Shown here: positions 26,874-38,000 of the stretch, piece by piece
Position numbering within the stretch: position 1 is the first letter of the stretch
Layout: the number at the start of each line of letters is the position of its first letter
Source: an uncultured Halomicronema sp.
GTDB lineage: Bacteria; Cyanobacteriota; Cyanobacteriia; Phormidesmidales; Phormidesmidaceae
Direction of reading: 5' to 3'
Length of the DNA stretch: 64,000 nucleotides
Assembly (NCBI GenBank): GCA_937899725.1
Contig: CALCCA010000112.1
Location: 34,987-98,986 of the forward strand
Position numbers and translations under genes: made by a program
Notes under the pieces: generated by a model
Seen by the model: the letters and a program-made list of their open reading frames with translations, nothing else
Told to the model about the DNA's origin: nothing
The model's database searches: none

Positions 26874-28829
26874 ATGGACAAGCCGTCAGAGCGGGATGCG
26901 GAAGCGCCGAAGCGGGATGCGGAAGCGGCCAAAATTGATGTAGAAACACCCAAAAGTGATCCGGAAATGCCCAAAAGTCGCAAATGGCTGTTGGGTAAGA
27001 TCGGTTTTGGCTGCTTTGTGGTCGGCGCCGCTACGTCGGCAGCGCTCACCCTAGGCCCGCGATTTGCCCTCAGCAGCAGCGAGGCGGTTTCAGCTCCGAA
27101 AGTAGTGGGTTTGGGGCCGATCGCTCAGGATGTGAGTACCCAAGGTTTAGGCGCATTTCCCGGCGAGATCTCAGCCAGCTATCTCTGCCTGCCCCAGGCC
27201 AAGCCCCGTCACGCTGACAGGGCAATTCCCCCGGCGATCGCGGACGGTCTCTTCAACCCAGCATTGAGCAATTTGCAAAGCGGCATCGACCCCGACATCG
27301 TAAATCAGTTTAGGGCCGCCCCTTGGCCCAACATTCATGAAGCCGCTCGCCAGGCTCGCGTGCCCATCTTGATGTACCACGACATCTTGGCTGAAAAAGA
27401 AGTCTTTTTTGATGTCACCGTCGAAGAATTTGAAGAACATCTGGAACTCATTCAAGCTGCAGAGTTAACTCCCATTACCTTTGACCAACTCTATGATCAC
27501 TTGCGGATGGGGTCTCCCCTGCCGCCGAAACCCGTCTTGTTGACCTTTGATGATGGCTATGTGGGCCATTACACCCATGTCTATCCACTGCTCAAAAAAT
27601 ATCAGTATCCTGCCGTTTTTTCGCTCTTTACCGGCAAGCTAGATGGCGATATTGTAGGGCGTTCCACCGTCACGTGGGAACAGGCCAAAGAGATGGCTGC
27701 TGATCCGCTGATGACGATCGCAGCTCATAGTGTGATGCACCCCCGCGACCTACGCGACCTCAGCGATGCCGAACTGCAGGTAGAAGTGGTGGAATCGAAA
27801 CAGCGTTTAGAGGCGCAGCTCGGTATTCCCATTCGCTACTTTACCTATCCTGAAGGCAACTATGACGAGCGAGTGGCCGACGCCGTGGCCGCTGCAGGCT
27901 ATGATGCCGCCCTCACCATGAGCAACGATCGCGAGTGGTTTGCCGGCGAATCTGATGATTTGCTCAGCATTGGTCGCTTTGGTCAATCTCAGCTTGAGCG
28001 GGTGATTCCTGAAGCTTGGGAAGGCTTGGGCATGGAGGTTGTGGGCGCGAATACTTTCGACTTTTACTCCCCCATTCGGGTAGTAGAGCGGCTCGAAATG
28101 GAAGAAGTGCCCCTCGCGCTGATCACGGGTGGCCGCCCGGCGACCGTCCACGCTGACAGTCGTTACCAACTCGAAGAGATTCTGGTTCGCACTAATGCGA
28201 CGGCGGCGGTGGATGGTGCGTTCTTTAACCTGCGGTATCTTGATTCCAACGTGATGATTGGGCCGGTGCTGAGCCAGGCGACGCAAACCTTTGTACCCGG
28301 TAACCCGAGCGAAAATCCCCTCCTCGACGGTCGGCCTTTAGCCTTAATTAGCGCCGACGCCGTCAAATTTGTCCCCTTTGATCACGCTCAGCACAATACC
28401 CTCCGAGGTATCCAATCAGAGATGTCGACGGTCACCGATGCTTTTGTCGGCGCTGCTTGGCTAGTGCGCGATGGCAAAGCTCAACCCGCATCGTCTTTTG
28501 GCACCCTGTTTGATTTTGAAGCCTATCGCCACCGTGCCTTTTGGGGCATTAATAACGCCGGGCAACCCGTCATTGGTGTGACCAAAGGCCGCGTCGATTC
28601 CGTGGCGCTGGGCGAGTTGCTCCATCAAGTTGGGTTTCGTGATGCCATGATGGTGGACTCTGGTGCCAGCACATCCCTGACTTATAAAGGCGAGTCTTTA
28701 GTCGATTACACGCCCCGACCCGTGCCCCATATGGTGGCTTTGCTGGCCGAGGAAGAGGCGATCGGCGCTTGCCCGCTGGTCTTTGAACCCCCGGTCCATG
28801 ATGAGGATGACTGGGCCAACTCTTTTTAA
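26874..28829 (+). CDS. Polysaccharide deacetylase fused to phosphodiester glycosidase (NAGPA) domain
   Basis: A 651-residue membrane-anchored exoenzyme from ATG 26874; a GTG at 26862 is an alternative. Residues 7-34 are four charged heptapeptides of the form xDxExPK. A signal anchor (WLLGKIGFGCFVVGAATSAA) follows. A NodB-type deacetylase domain spans about residues 160-350, with VPILMYHDI, LLTFDDGY (metal Asp), AAHSVMHP (metal His) and FTYPEGNYDE. The C-terminal half is a NAGPA/DUF2233 domain: VDGAFFNL, a WGIN-type core, and MMVDSGASTSLTYKG near the end. It probably trims N-acetyl or phosphodiester-linked sugars in peptidoglycan or exopolysaccharide; the substrate is inferred. Confidence 0.9.
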   Translation: MDKPSERDAEAPKRDAEAAKIDVETPKSDPEMPKSRKWLLGKIGFGCFVVGAATSAALTLGPRFALSSSEAVSAPKVVGLGPIAQDVSTQGLGAFPGEISASYLCLPQAKPRHADRAIPPAIADGLFNPALSNLQSGIDPDIVNQFRAAPWPNIHEAARQARVPILMYHDILAEKEVFFDVTVEEFEEHLELIQAAELTPITFDQLYDHLRMGSPLPPKPVLLTFDDGYVGHYTHVYPLLKKYQYPAVFSLFTGKLDGDIVGRSTVTWEQAKEMAADPLMTIAAHSVMHPRDLRDLSDAELQVEVVESKQRLEAQLGIPIRYFTYPEGNYDERVADAVAAAGYDAALTMSNDREWFAGESDDLLSIGRFGQSQLERVIPEAWEGLGMEVVGANTFDFYSPIRVVERLEMEEVPLALITGGRPATVHADSRYQLEEILVRTNATAAVDGAFFNLRYLDSNVMIGPVLSQATQTFVPGNPSENPLLDGRPLALISADAVKFVPFDHAQHNTLRGIQSEMSTVTDAFVGAAWLVRDGKAQPASSFGTLFDFEAYRHRAFWGINNAGQPVIGVTKGRVDSVALGELLHQVGFRDAMMVDSGASTSLTYKGESLVDYTPRPVPHMVALLAEEEAIGACPLVFEPPVHDEDDWANSF

Positions 28830-29556
28830 TGCCTGGCGTCGCGTGACACCCCCGAGGACACTATCTCTGAGCAGCTCTTGGCCCTTTGGCTAAGACTTTA
28901 TGACAGCGATAGCATCACCTCGACGCTCTGAAACCAGGCGACAAATTCGGTTTCCTGCCTGCTCTGTTCCCCAGTATCGCCAAGCTTGCAGGGGGCGATC
29001 GCGAGGGATTGCCCTGCAAATATTTTGGATGTGGTTCATCGCTTAAAGATTTCTCACACTTCATGAATGGTGGTACCAATAATTCCAACAAATAATGTCG
29101 CCAGTGGCAACACTTGTTATAAAAGCAAGATAGGCTCATTACTAGAAAGGGATTGAGGGCGGGGCGGTTATGCTCTCGCGATCGGCCTCCCTGTTTGCGA
29201 AGCAATCCAGTTCGCAAACAGAGCCTAAGCGTTATCCCGATGTGGACTCTGGTTCGGTTGGGACTTGGCCTGGCATCGTCTAGATCTGTCTCTGTGCTTA
29301 AACCGCTGAGTTTCGTCTGAGATTTGTCAGTGGGCAATAGGCTAGTTTGCTCATCCTCTCACTGCCAAATTCATTCGGGAGACAAAACAGCGATTGTTTG
29401 TGCTCTCATGGCGCCATCTACTGGTGATCATCGGTAAACTTGCGCCAGAGGCGATGAGCTTCACAAAGGTGGTTTCGGTATCGCGATCGCCCAACCCAGT
29501 CGCATGATTCGAGTCACTTAACGCAACGCTATCAATGGGTGTATCACCTTTGAGGC
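28830..29556. other. Gene-free stretch
   Basis: About 730 bases between two co-oriented genes. Minus-strand open frames here are rich in Arg, Ser and Pro and have no family features, so I do not call them. The part at 29040-29130 is AT-rich. No clear terminator, RNA or mobile element was seen. Confidence 0.45.
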
Positions 29557-30894
29557 ATGTCCTCTCGTTCTGCATACACAGCAACCATGCCCAGAACCTT
29601 TGATCAATCGTCAGGCACTCCTCCAGATAACTCGCAAAATGTTGACAGCACCCGAGCCCTGAGTGCTGTTGAGTTGAGTCAGATCTACATCCTGATCGAC
29701 AGCATTTTGCCGTTTGAGGCCTGCCTTTACTACCAGGTGTTACCGCTGTTTGTCGAAGGATCGCGCCTCGTGGTTGGCAGGGTCAATCCAGAAGATCCAG
29801 GGGCTGCTGAGTATGTGACAAAACAGTTGTCATACATTAACTACACCTTAGGCTTTCAAAAAATTTCGTCTGATTGGCACCGCGATTTGCTGTCTAAATA
29901 CTTAAAGCACACGGCCAAACAGCGTCAGCAGCCCGTCCAGCCAGCCTTGCCCCCGCCCCCGCCCGAAACGCCTCCGGTATCGGCGCGCCCAGCTGCTCAA
30001 GCGGCAACCCCCGCCCCGCGTAACCCCAACATTCAGCAAACGCTGATTATTGATCAACCCGAAGAAATCACTGATATGCAGCCCGGGGTGACTACTCCCC
30101 AGCCGCCCGGCGGGGCCGCCCCAGCCGCCCCGCCCATGGGTAGCCCAGGGGTGACTTCGCCCGCCTCGCGATCGCAACGCGAAAACGTCAGATTAGGGCC
30201 TTTGTCTGACCCGGCCTTGGACTCCCAAGCGGCCCCGCTAGAGTTACATCTAGAGAGTCATTATCGCGACCTGGATAGCGCCCACCTGGCAGCTTTAGAG
30301 CCGCAGCCGCTCATGCAGACCTTGCTGGTCAAAGTTTTGACCGAGGGTATCGGCCGGCTTTATTTTGAGCGGGGAGCCACGTCGAGTCGCATCCTGTGGA
30401 GTCGCGATGGCATCTTGCAAGCGGTGGTCGAGGCGATTGATGCCCAGACCTTTCAAGGGGTGATCAATGAATTCAAATTGCTGCTGCGCCTCTCGTTAAT
30501 TTCGGTCACGAAGCCGAAACAGGTAGAAATCGAACGGGCCTATGAAGGACAGCGGATTCTTTTGAGATTTCGAGTGATGCCTAGCGCCTACGGCGAAGAG
30601 GCTACGGTTCAGGTCTTACGCGGCACGGCGCTACGCTTTTATCAGCAACAACAAATCGATCGATTGGGGCGTGACGCTCTGGATGCGGCCCAAATGTTGC
30701 AAACTCGACTCAATGAGATCCGCGATCGCGCCCGCAATTCTATTGATGCCAGGCCAGTGCAGACAGAAATTCTGCCCACGCTGATGCAGCTCTTGCGGCA
30801 GCTCGAAGCGCAGGTTGAGGAGATTAAAGCCTCCTATCAAGATGCCTCTAAATCATCAGACCACACTGCCAATCAGCCGCCGCCTGACCATTAG
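29557..30894 (+). CDS. PilB/GspE-like protein without an ATPase core
   Basis: A 445-residue protein of unrecorded function. Residues about 35-115 (ILPFEACLYYQVLPLFVEG and on) resemble the MshEN/GspE N-terminal domain, which in some homologues binds c-di-GMP. A Pro/Ala-rich linker of about 75 residues follows. Residues about 245-375 resemble the second N-domain of PilB: GIGRLYFERG, ILWSRDGILQAVVEAI and RVMPSAYGEEATVQVL. The Walker A and B region that should come next is absent and is replaced by a helical tail ending at LMQLLRQLEAQVEEIKAS. It may regulate type IV pilus or secretion ATPases; this is inference. Met11 (29587) is an alternative start. Confidence 0.75.
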   Translation: MSSRSAYTATMPRTFDQSSGTPPDNSQNVDSTRALSAVELSQIYILIDSILPFEACLYYQVLPLFVEGSRLVVGRVNPEDPGAAEYVTKQLSYINYTLGFQKISSDWHRDLLSKYLKHTAKQRQQPVQPALPPPPPETPPVSARPAAQAATPAPRNPNIQQTLIIDQPEEITDMQPGVTTPQPPGGAAPAAPPMGSPGVTSPASRSQRENVRLGPLSDPALDSQAAPLELHLESHYRDLDSAHLAALEPQPLMQTLLVKVLTEGIGRLYFERGATSSRILWSRDGILQAVVEAIDAQTFQGVINEFKLLLRLSLISVTKPKQVEIERAYEGQRILLRFRVMPSAYGEEATVQVLRGTALRFYQQQQIDRLGRDALDAAQMLQTRLNEIRDRARNSIDARPVQTEILPTLMQLLRQLEAQVEEIKASYQDASKSSDHTANQPPPDH

Positions 30895-31059
30895 TACCGG
30901 TGCCCTATCAACCAACCCTGCCCAACATCCCAAGTGCTTGGCTGCAAGGTTCCCCTCATCCCTATCGTCAGATGATGCCGTCGCTGGCTAGCTCTGCTTG
31001 ATCGGGCTCCGCAACGCTCGTTCTGCCCTATATTCGAACTCCTTGAGGATAGCGTTGTC

Positions 31060-31773
31060 ATGCCTGTTGATACCTGGTTTCCCCTCGCGGTTTACTACGA
31101 AGACCTGCCCGATGCCGCTCAACACAAAGATGACCTTTTAGCCGCTGTGCTGCAATTAGAAGCCGCCGCGATCGCGCCGCGCAACTTTCCTGAAATGGCC
31201 TGGACGGGTGACCTGCATGGGGTGCATCAGATCCATACTGACCCCCGTTTTCGCTGGCTGGTAACGCAGGTCGAAACCCATGTGCTGCACTATCTCACTC
31301 AATTAGGAATTGATCTAACCAAGGTCGAGCTGTACATTCAGCGGGCCTGGCCTGTCGTCTCTCGCCATCAGCAAGAAGTCGGCATCCATCAGCACAATAC
31401 AGCCCATGTGAGTGCGGTTTACTATCTCTCGGTACCGGCGTCAGGCAGCGACCTCTCTGGCTGTCTCGCGTTTATCGATGATGTGCGGATGAATGAGGTC
31501 AGCCCAGGGCTGGGTAGCGAGAACACCGACCTCATGGCCAAGTGGACGCCGCTCAACCAAGACCAAGCGCTATATTCCCCGGTCGAAGGTCGGCTGATTT
31601 TGTTTCCCGCAAAACAACGACACGGCGTTACCCTCAATCATTCAGAGGAGATCCGGGTGTCGGTATCTTTTGATATTGTGCTCACCGCTGCTGCTGATAG
31701 CGCTGCGGGAGCCTATGAATTTTTGACGCCACCCCCGGCCCTGTGGCAGCGATTTTCTCAACCATCGCGTTGA
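31060..31773 (+). CDS. Putative 2OG-Fe(II) oxygenase (TIGR02466-like)
   Basis: A 237-residue protein with the double-stranded beta-helix signature of 2-oxoglutarate/Fe(II) oxygenases. The first metal motif is EVGIHQHNTAHVSAVYYLS. The distal metal His and the Arg that binds oxoglutarate are in LFPAKQRHGVTLNHSEEIRV. The overall pattern fits the putative oxygenase group PF13759. The substrate is unknown. A good ribosome site (TTGAGGATAG) precedes ATG 31060. It stands alone between the PilB-like gene and the giant gene, which converges on it. Confidence 0.8.
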   Translation: MPVDTWFPLAVYYEDLPDAAQHKDDLLAAVLQLEAAAIAPRNFPEMAWTGDLHGVHQIHTDPRFRWLVTQVETHVLHYLTQLGIDLTKVELYIQRAWPVVSRHQQEVGIHQHNTAHVSAVYYLSVPASGSDLSGCLAFIDDVRMNEVSPGLGSENTDLMAKWTPLNQDQALYSPVEGRLILFPAKQRHGVTLNHSEEIRVSVSFDIVLTAAADSAAGAYEFLTPPPALWQRFSQPSR

Positions 31774-32018
31774 GGGACTGAAGTTGGAGCGGGCGATCGC
31801 GCAGGCAAACACCCTGACGCAATCAGCATCGCAATGCCAATGACCTGTGACGATTCTCTGCCTCAGATTTGGCTCATGCCAATCATCAGTCGTTGCTCCA
31901 TCGTTGCCCAACCCAGCCTTGACCAACGTGGCCACGCTCACCACCGGTATGGCGATGAGTCTGGCAACGTAGCCGTCAGGTGCTGCAATTCACCGCTAGC
32001 TGCAGTGAGTCCGTTGGC

Positions 32019-35000
32019 TTAGAACACAAAGCGACCTTCAAAACGACCGGCGCTCTCATAGTGCTGGAAACCACTGACTAAATCGCCCGCATCAATCGCC
32101 GCCGCCACATCCGGGTTGAGCGACAGATAACTCGCTTCGTTGTAAAGCGCACTGGGTGCCCGTCCTTCAATCTGACCAGCCGAGATGAAGTGGTCATAGC
32201 CGCTGCTGATATCTCCCGCACTCACCGCTGCCACCACATCCAGATTGTTGCTGAGATAGAAAGATTCGTTATACAACGATAGGTCTGGCGACCGGCTCTC
32301 TTCCGCCCCGATGCTCACATAATGGTCAAAGCCACTATCAAAACTACCATCCGTCACTGCGTTGGCGACATCGGGGTTCGCCGCCAGATAATCGCTCTGG
32401 TCAAACAGCGCACTCGGGTCACGTCCCTCAATATGGCCAGTGTTCAAAAAGTGCTCCAGCCCGCTGTTGAGATCGCCCGCATTCACCGCCGCTGCCACAT
32501 CCGGATTGCTTGAGAGATAGAACGCTTCGTCGTACAGCACGCTTGGGCTCCGACCTTCGCTAATGCCAGAGGTGATGAAGTGTTCATACCCCGACGACAG
32601 ATCGCCGGACGCCACCGCCGCCGCCACATCGGGGTTTTCGCTGAGGTAGAAGCTTTCGTCGTAGAGCTGAGCCAGGGGTAGGCCGCCAATCGTGTCTGCC
32701 GGAGCCACTGCTGCTGGGTTTTGTTCCTGCAAAAAGCGCTCAAAGTCGAAGAACTCACTCTGCAGACCATTGATTTGAATGCTGACTGTCGCCGTCGTCG
32801 TCAGCCCCTCATCGTCTTGAATGGTGTAGCTAAAGCTATCAGTGGCCGTCCGACTTTGCGGCAGCGTGTTGAACGCGCCGTTGGGGTCATAGTTGAAGGT
32901 GCCATCGCCGTTGCTGGTGACCACTCCTTGCGTGCCGCTGGCATCAAAACCGGTTAGGGTAATGGGGCCACCTTCGGGGTCGCTGTCGTTGGCAAGCACG
33001 TTGGCCGTGACAAAGGCAGTCACCTCATTCGTGATGAAGCCGCCGCCGCTATCGTTGACAGCGATCGGCGCATCGTTGACGCCGGTCACCGTGACTTTGA
33101 CATCAGCCGTATCGGTGCCCCCGTTACCATCGCTGACCGTATAACTAAAGATTTCCTCCGCAGTTTCCCCCCCTTTGAGCACTAAAGCCGGAATATAGGT
33201 GAGGTCACCACCATTGTTGATCACCTCGCCGGTAATACCCGTGGTGTCGACGCTTTCGATCGTCAATTCATCGATAGTGTCGATGTCAGTGTCATTCGCC
33301 AACACGTCGAGCGTGATCTCTGTCCCTTCGGTGGTGGCAAAGCCCGGATCAAGATCATCTGTCGCTACTGGAGCTTCGTTCGCTCCATTCACGAGGATGG
33401 TCACTGTTGCCGTATCTTCGCCACCCTTGCCATCGCTGACCGTGTATTCAAAGATTTCGTCAACGGTTTGACCCACCGCCAGCAGTTGATAGGTGGGAGA
33501 AGGCGTATAGGTGACCGAATTGTCATCGTTGAGGGTAACGATCGCTTTCGTATCTAGCTCCACCGAGCCGTTGGGAGCAACTGCAGTGCCATTAATCGCA
33601 GTCACCGTGAGCGTATCGTTGTCGGGGTCAGTGTCATTCAGGGTGAGTACTGGCGTTGTGAGGTCTTGATTGTCATCGGTGACAAAGCCCTCGCTGCCTT
33701 CGCCCCCATCATCCACGGCATCAGGCAGATCATTAACGCCCACAATTTCGACAGTGACATTGGCGGTGGCAGTGCCCCCATTGCCATCACTAACGACATA
33801 GGTAAAGCTGTCTTCTACCGTTGCCCCCTGGGCCAAGCCCCCAAATTGACCGTTGGGGTCGTAGGACAGCGTGCCGTCGGCTAACGCGGTAACTAAGGCA
33901 CCCGACTCTAGCGTCACGGCACCCGCTGTGACCGCTTGCCCTGCAACTTGGGTGACGGTCAGGGCATCGCCGTCTTCATCGGTGTCGTTAGCAATAACGC
34001 TCGCGGTGGTGAGAATGGTGTCGGCAGGAGTGCTGAAGCCGTCACCTGCATCATCGACGGCGACGGGCGGATCGTTGACGTTGATGAAGTCGGTAATTGT
34101 GACCGGGACGGCCTCTGTGGTCAACTCGCCATCACTGACGCTCACGCTGAACGCAGGCGGCGTCTCATCACCGTCGTCGACAAACTGAATTTGACCCGCC
34201 TCGACTTCTCCTTGGGTGAAGCTCATGACGGGGTTGACGGCATCGGGGGCGAGCGAAATAAACTCGCCGCCAGCAAGATCGGTAATGTTGAAGATTAAAT
34301 CTTCGTCAGGGGTATCAGGATCGGTTGCCGACAGGTTCTCAAGGGTGAGGGTGAGGGGTTCCCCTTCCGTTATCGTCACCTGTGGATTTTCTCCGAGCGT
34401 TGGCGGGTCGTTGACAGGAATCAGGTCTTCAACGTTCGCCTGAACGGTCTCTACGCCACCGTCTTGATCTGACACCGTGATCTCAAAGGCGGGCTTCTCT
34501 TCACCGCCATCGGGCAGAAAGCTGATGTTGCCATCATTAAGCTCCGCCTGGGTAAAGGTATTAATTGGTTGAGCGTTGAAGTCAAAGAATTCGCCGCCGA
34601 CTACGCCATCACTAATGACATAGACCAACTCATCATCGGGGGTTTCATCATCCGTCGCCTGAAGGTTGATTATGCCCGTAGCTGGGTCGTTGAGGACGAG
34701 TCGCTGGCCTTCTGTAAACGTAAACGTATTAGTCTCAATCTCCGGATCATCATTGATCTGGTTCAAAACAACGATGGCTGGAGTTGCTTCGCTACTGCCG
34801 CCTTCGGGGTCGCGCACGGTGACTGAGTAGCTAGGCGCGACTTCGTCACCATCATCTGTGAAAGTGAGTTCTCCAAAAGCGATCACGTCGCTGGTAAAGG
34901 TGATGCCTTCCACCAGTTCTTCGCCATTTAGGAAGAAGGTACCGCCCTCGACTCCAGAGATCTCAAAGCTCAATTGGCTCAGCGTGCTGTCGGGGTCGCT

Positions 35001-38000
35001 GGCGGCTAAGTTTTCGGCAGTGAATGTGAAATCAACTTGACCTTCGTCAATGGTCAGCGTGTTGAGATCTAAGGTGGGGGCGTCGTTAACGTTGGTGAAC
35101 CCGCCCTCGGGGATAAACGCCACGATCGTTTCACTGTTGGTCGGGCCATCCACGACCAGTGGGGTGTCAACCACCGTCAGGGTATAGCTCGGGGCTTCCT
35201 CCTCACCATCATGGACAAATTGAATGGCACCACCGCTGACGTCAGCCTGAGTAAAGGTCTCACCCACGGCAATGGGGCCAATCACTGTGCCTAAATCGAC
35301 GTCAATGCGTTGAAAGCTGCCGTTGAGCACCTCGTCAATGGTGTAGACCAGCTCTGCGGGAGGGGTTTCTTCATCCTGGGTGAGCAGATTATCGGCATCT
35401 AGGGTGAGCGTTTCGCCTTCACTGATTTCCAGCAGGTTGTTGACCACTTGTAATGGGTCGTTGTCGGCGTTCAAGGCGATCACCAGTGGCACATCCACCA
35501 CATTGACCTCACCGGCTTCTACAACGGCGGTATCAGTGACAGTGGCAGAGATGATCGTCGGGGCAGAGTTAGCCCCTCCAGCGACAAAGGCCACCTGGCC
35601 GTTGTTGATCTGCGCTTGGGTAAAGATCACAGGGATGCCAGGGGTGGTCTGCAGCACGCCATCGACTTCAAAGCCGTCGAGCTGGTCAGGATCAGCACTC
35701 TCAAGCAAGATCGTGTAGCGCAAATCTTCGGGCGCAGTTTCTCCTACTTCATCGATGGTGCTCAGCTCAGCCTCGGTAATGACCACCCGCTCACCTTCGC
35801 CGACGGTAATGGTGCTAGGCCCCACTATCGGCTCATCGTTTGTGGGGGTAAAGGTGACCCCATCGCCATCTTGGTCGGTGACAGTGATCGGCTCTTCGCC
35901 ATCGGCAGTCACTGTCAGGTTAAAGGTCGGCGCATCATTGAGCCCGTCAGATTTGAAGGCAATCAGCCCAGCATCAATATCCGCTTGGGAAAAGCTCAGG
36001 GTTGGCACATCGTCAGCGGCGGTGACAAAGTCTCCTCCAGTGACTGCATCGACGGTATAAAGAATTTCAGCCGGGTCGAGCGTTTCTTCATCGATGACCG
36101 ACAATGTCTCAGTGTTAACGGGAATCGTGTCGCCTTCGACCAGAGTGAACGATAGGGTTTGCAGCCTTAATGGATCGTTATCGTCTGTAAAGTCCGGCTC
36201 CAGCACCACGGGTATCTCATTGACGACACCTGCTATCTCTGTATCTTTTACACTGATTGTTAGATCAGGCGCAAAACTAGATCCCCCTTGCACAAAGGTG
36301 ACTAAACCAGCATTCACTTGGGCTTGGGTAAAGATCACCTCAGCGGTGGTTTGCAGCACGCCGTCGATTTCAAAGCCGTCGGGCTGCTCGGGGTCAGTGT
36401 TGGCGATCGCCACCGTGTAGACCAAATCTTCGAGCGCCGTTTCTTCATCGGTGGTGCTCAGCACCGTGTCATTGATCAGAGTCGACTCGCCTTCTTTAAC
36501 CACAAAGTCGCCGACCACCACAACCGGTAAATCATTCTCGGCAGTAAAGGTAACGCCTTGATCACTTTCATCCGTAACCACAATGGACGCTTCGCCATCG
36601 GTCACCGTCAAACTAAAGGTCGGCGCATCATTGAGACCGTCGGATTTGAAGGCAATCAGCCCAGCCTCAATATCCGCTTGGGAAAAACCGGTAGCCGGCT
36701 GGTCATCAGCGACGGTGACGAAGCTGCCTCCGGTCACCGCATCAACGGTGTAGAGGATCTGCTCAGGCGCAGATTCCTCGTCGGTGACCGATAGAATCGT
36801 TGCGCTGAGGGTAATGGTCTCCCCTTCGGCGAGGGTCAGCGACAGGGTTTGCAGTTCTAAAGGGTCATTAACTTCGTCCAGGGTCGCCACCAAGGGCACA
36901 TCAATCGTGTTGACTTCACCATCAGCGACGATCGCCACATCTTTGACCGTCACCGTGAGGTTGGGGTCAAAGCTAGAGCCCCCCTGCACAAAGACCACCT
37001 CACCAGCATCGACCTGAGCTTGCGTAAAGGTCACTGTTGGCCCGGCTTGGGCAACGCCGCCAATTTCAAAGCTGTCGGGCTGGTCGGGGTCTGCCGTGTT
37101 GTCAATCGTGACGGTATACTCCAACTGCTCGGCAGTGGCGTCTTGATCAGTTGTCGACAGGTTCTCAGAAGACAGGGTGATCGTTTTGTCTTCGGTCACG
37201 GTGAATGCCGCGTTGACCACCAATGGCGGGTCATTGATCTGGGTAAAGCCCCCGTCGGGAATGGTCACCGACACCGGGTCAGTCGTGATCGCTGTCGCCG
37301 GGTCACTGTTGATGCCATCATCGCTCACTGTTAGAGCGTAGTCAGGAGCATTAGAGGTGCCATCTTGCACAAATTGGATGAAGCCGCCATCAACTTCTGC
37401 CTGAGTAAAGGTATCGCCCACCACTAAGGTCACTGGCTCGGGCGTCAGCCGCTGAAACTCACCGTTGCTAACGCTCGTAATGGTGTAAGTCAGGGCATCG
37501 TCAGTCGACTCGCCTAATTCATCGGTCGCCTGCAGATTGGTCTCGGTGCTGTTGAGGATGACGGTGCCGCCCTCTTCAATTGACAGCGTATTGGTGACGA
37601 ATTGAGGGGCGTCGTTTTCGGCAGTGAAATCAACGGTGAAGTCAACGTCTACCGTGGTCTCCGGATCGCTCAAGGTAACCGTCAAGGCCGGCTCAAAATT
37701 GGAACCCCCTTGCACAAACTCCACGAGATCGGCATCGACCTGCGCCTGGGTAAAGGTCACCTCAGGCCCGGCTTGGGCGACGCCATCCACAATAAAACTG
37801 TCGGGCTGGGCAGCATCTGCAGCATCGCCAATGACAACGGTATACACCAGCTCATCGGCAGGGCTCTCGACATCCGTCGCGGCTAGATCGTCTGAGCCAA
37901 TGGTGACCGTCGCGCCTTCGGTGACCGCCAGGGAACTTTTGGTGACCATAGGCGGGTCATTGACCAAGGTGAACGCTTCGATAGTCACCGTGGTTGAACC

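Noticed and set aside
28915..29337. A 140-codon minus-strand frame
   Set aside because: Composition is rich in Arg, Ser and Pro with no motif or ribosome site; it looks like chance in an intergenic region.
29490..29530. A tRNA-like TTCGAGTC stretch
   Set aside because: No matching acceptor or anticodon arms around it.
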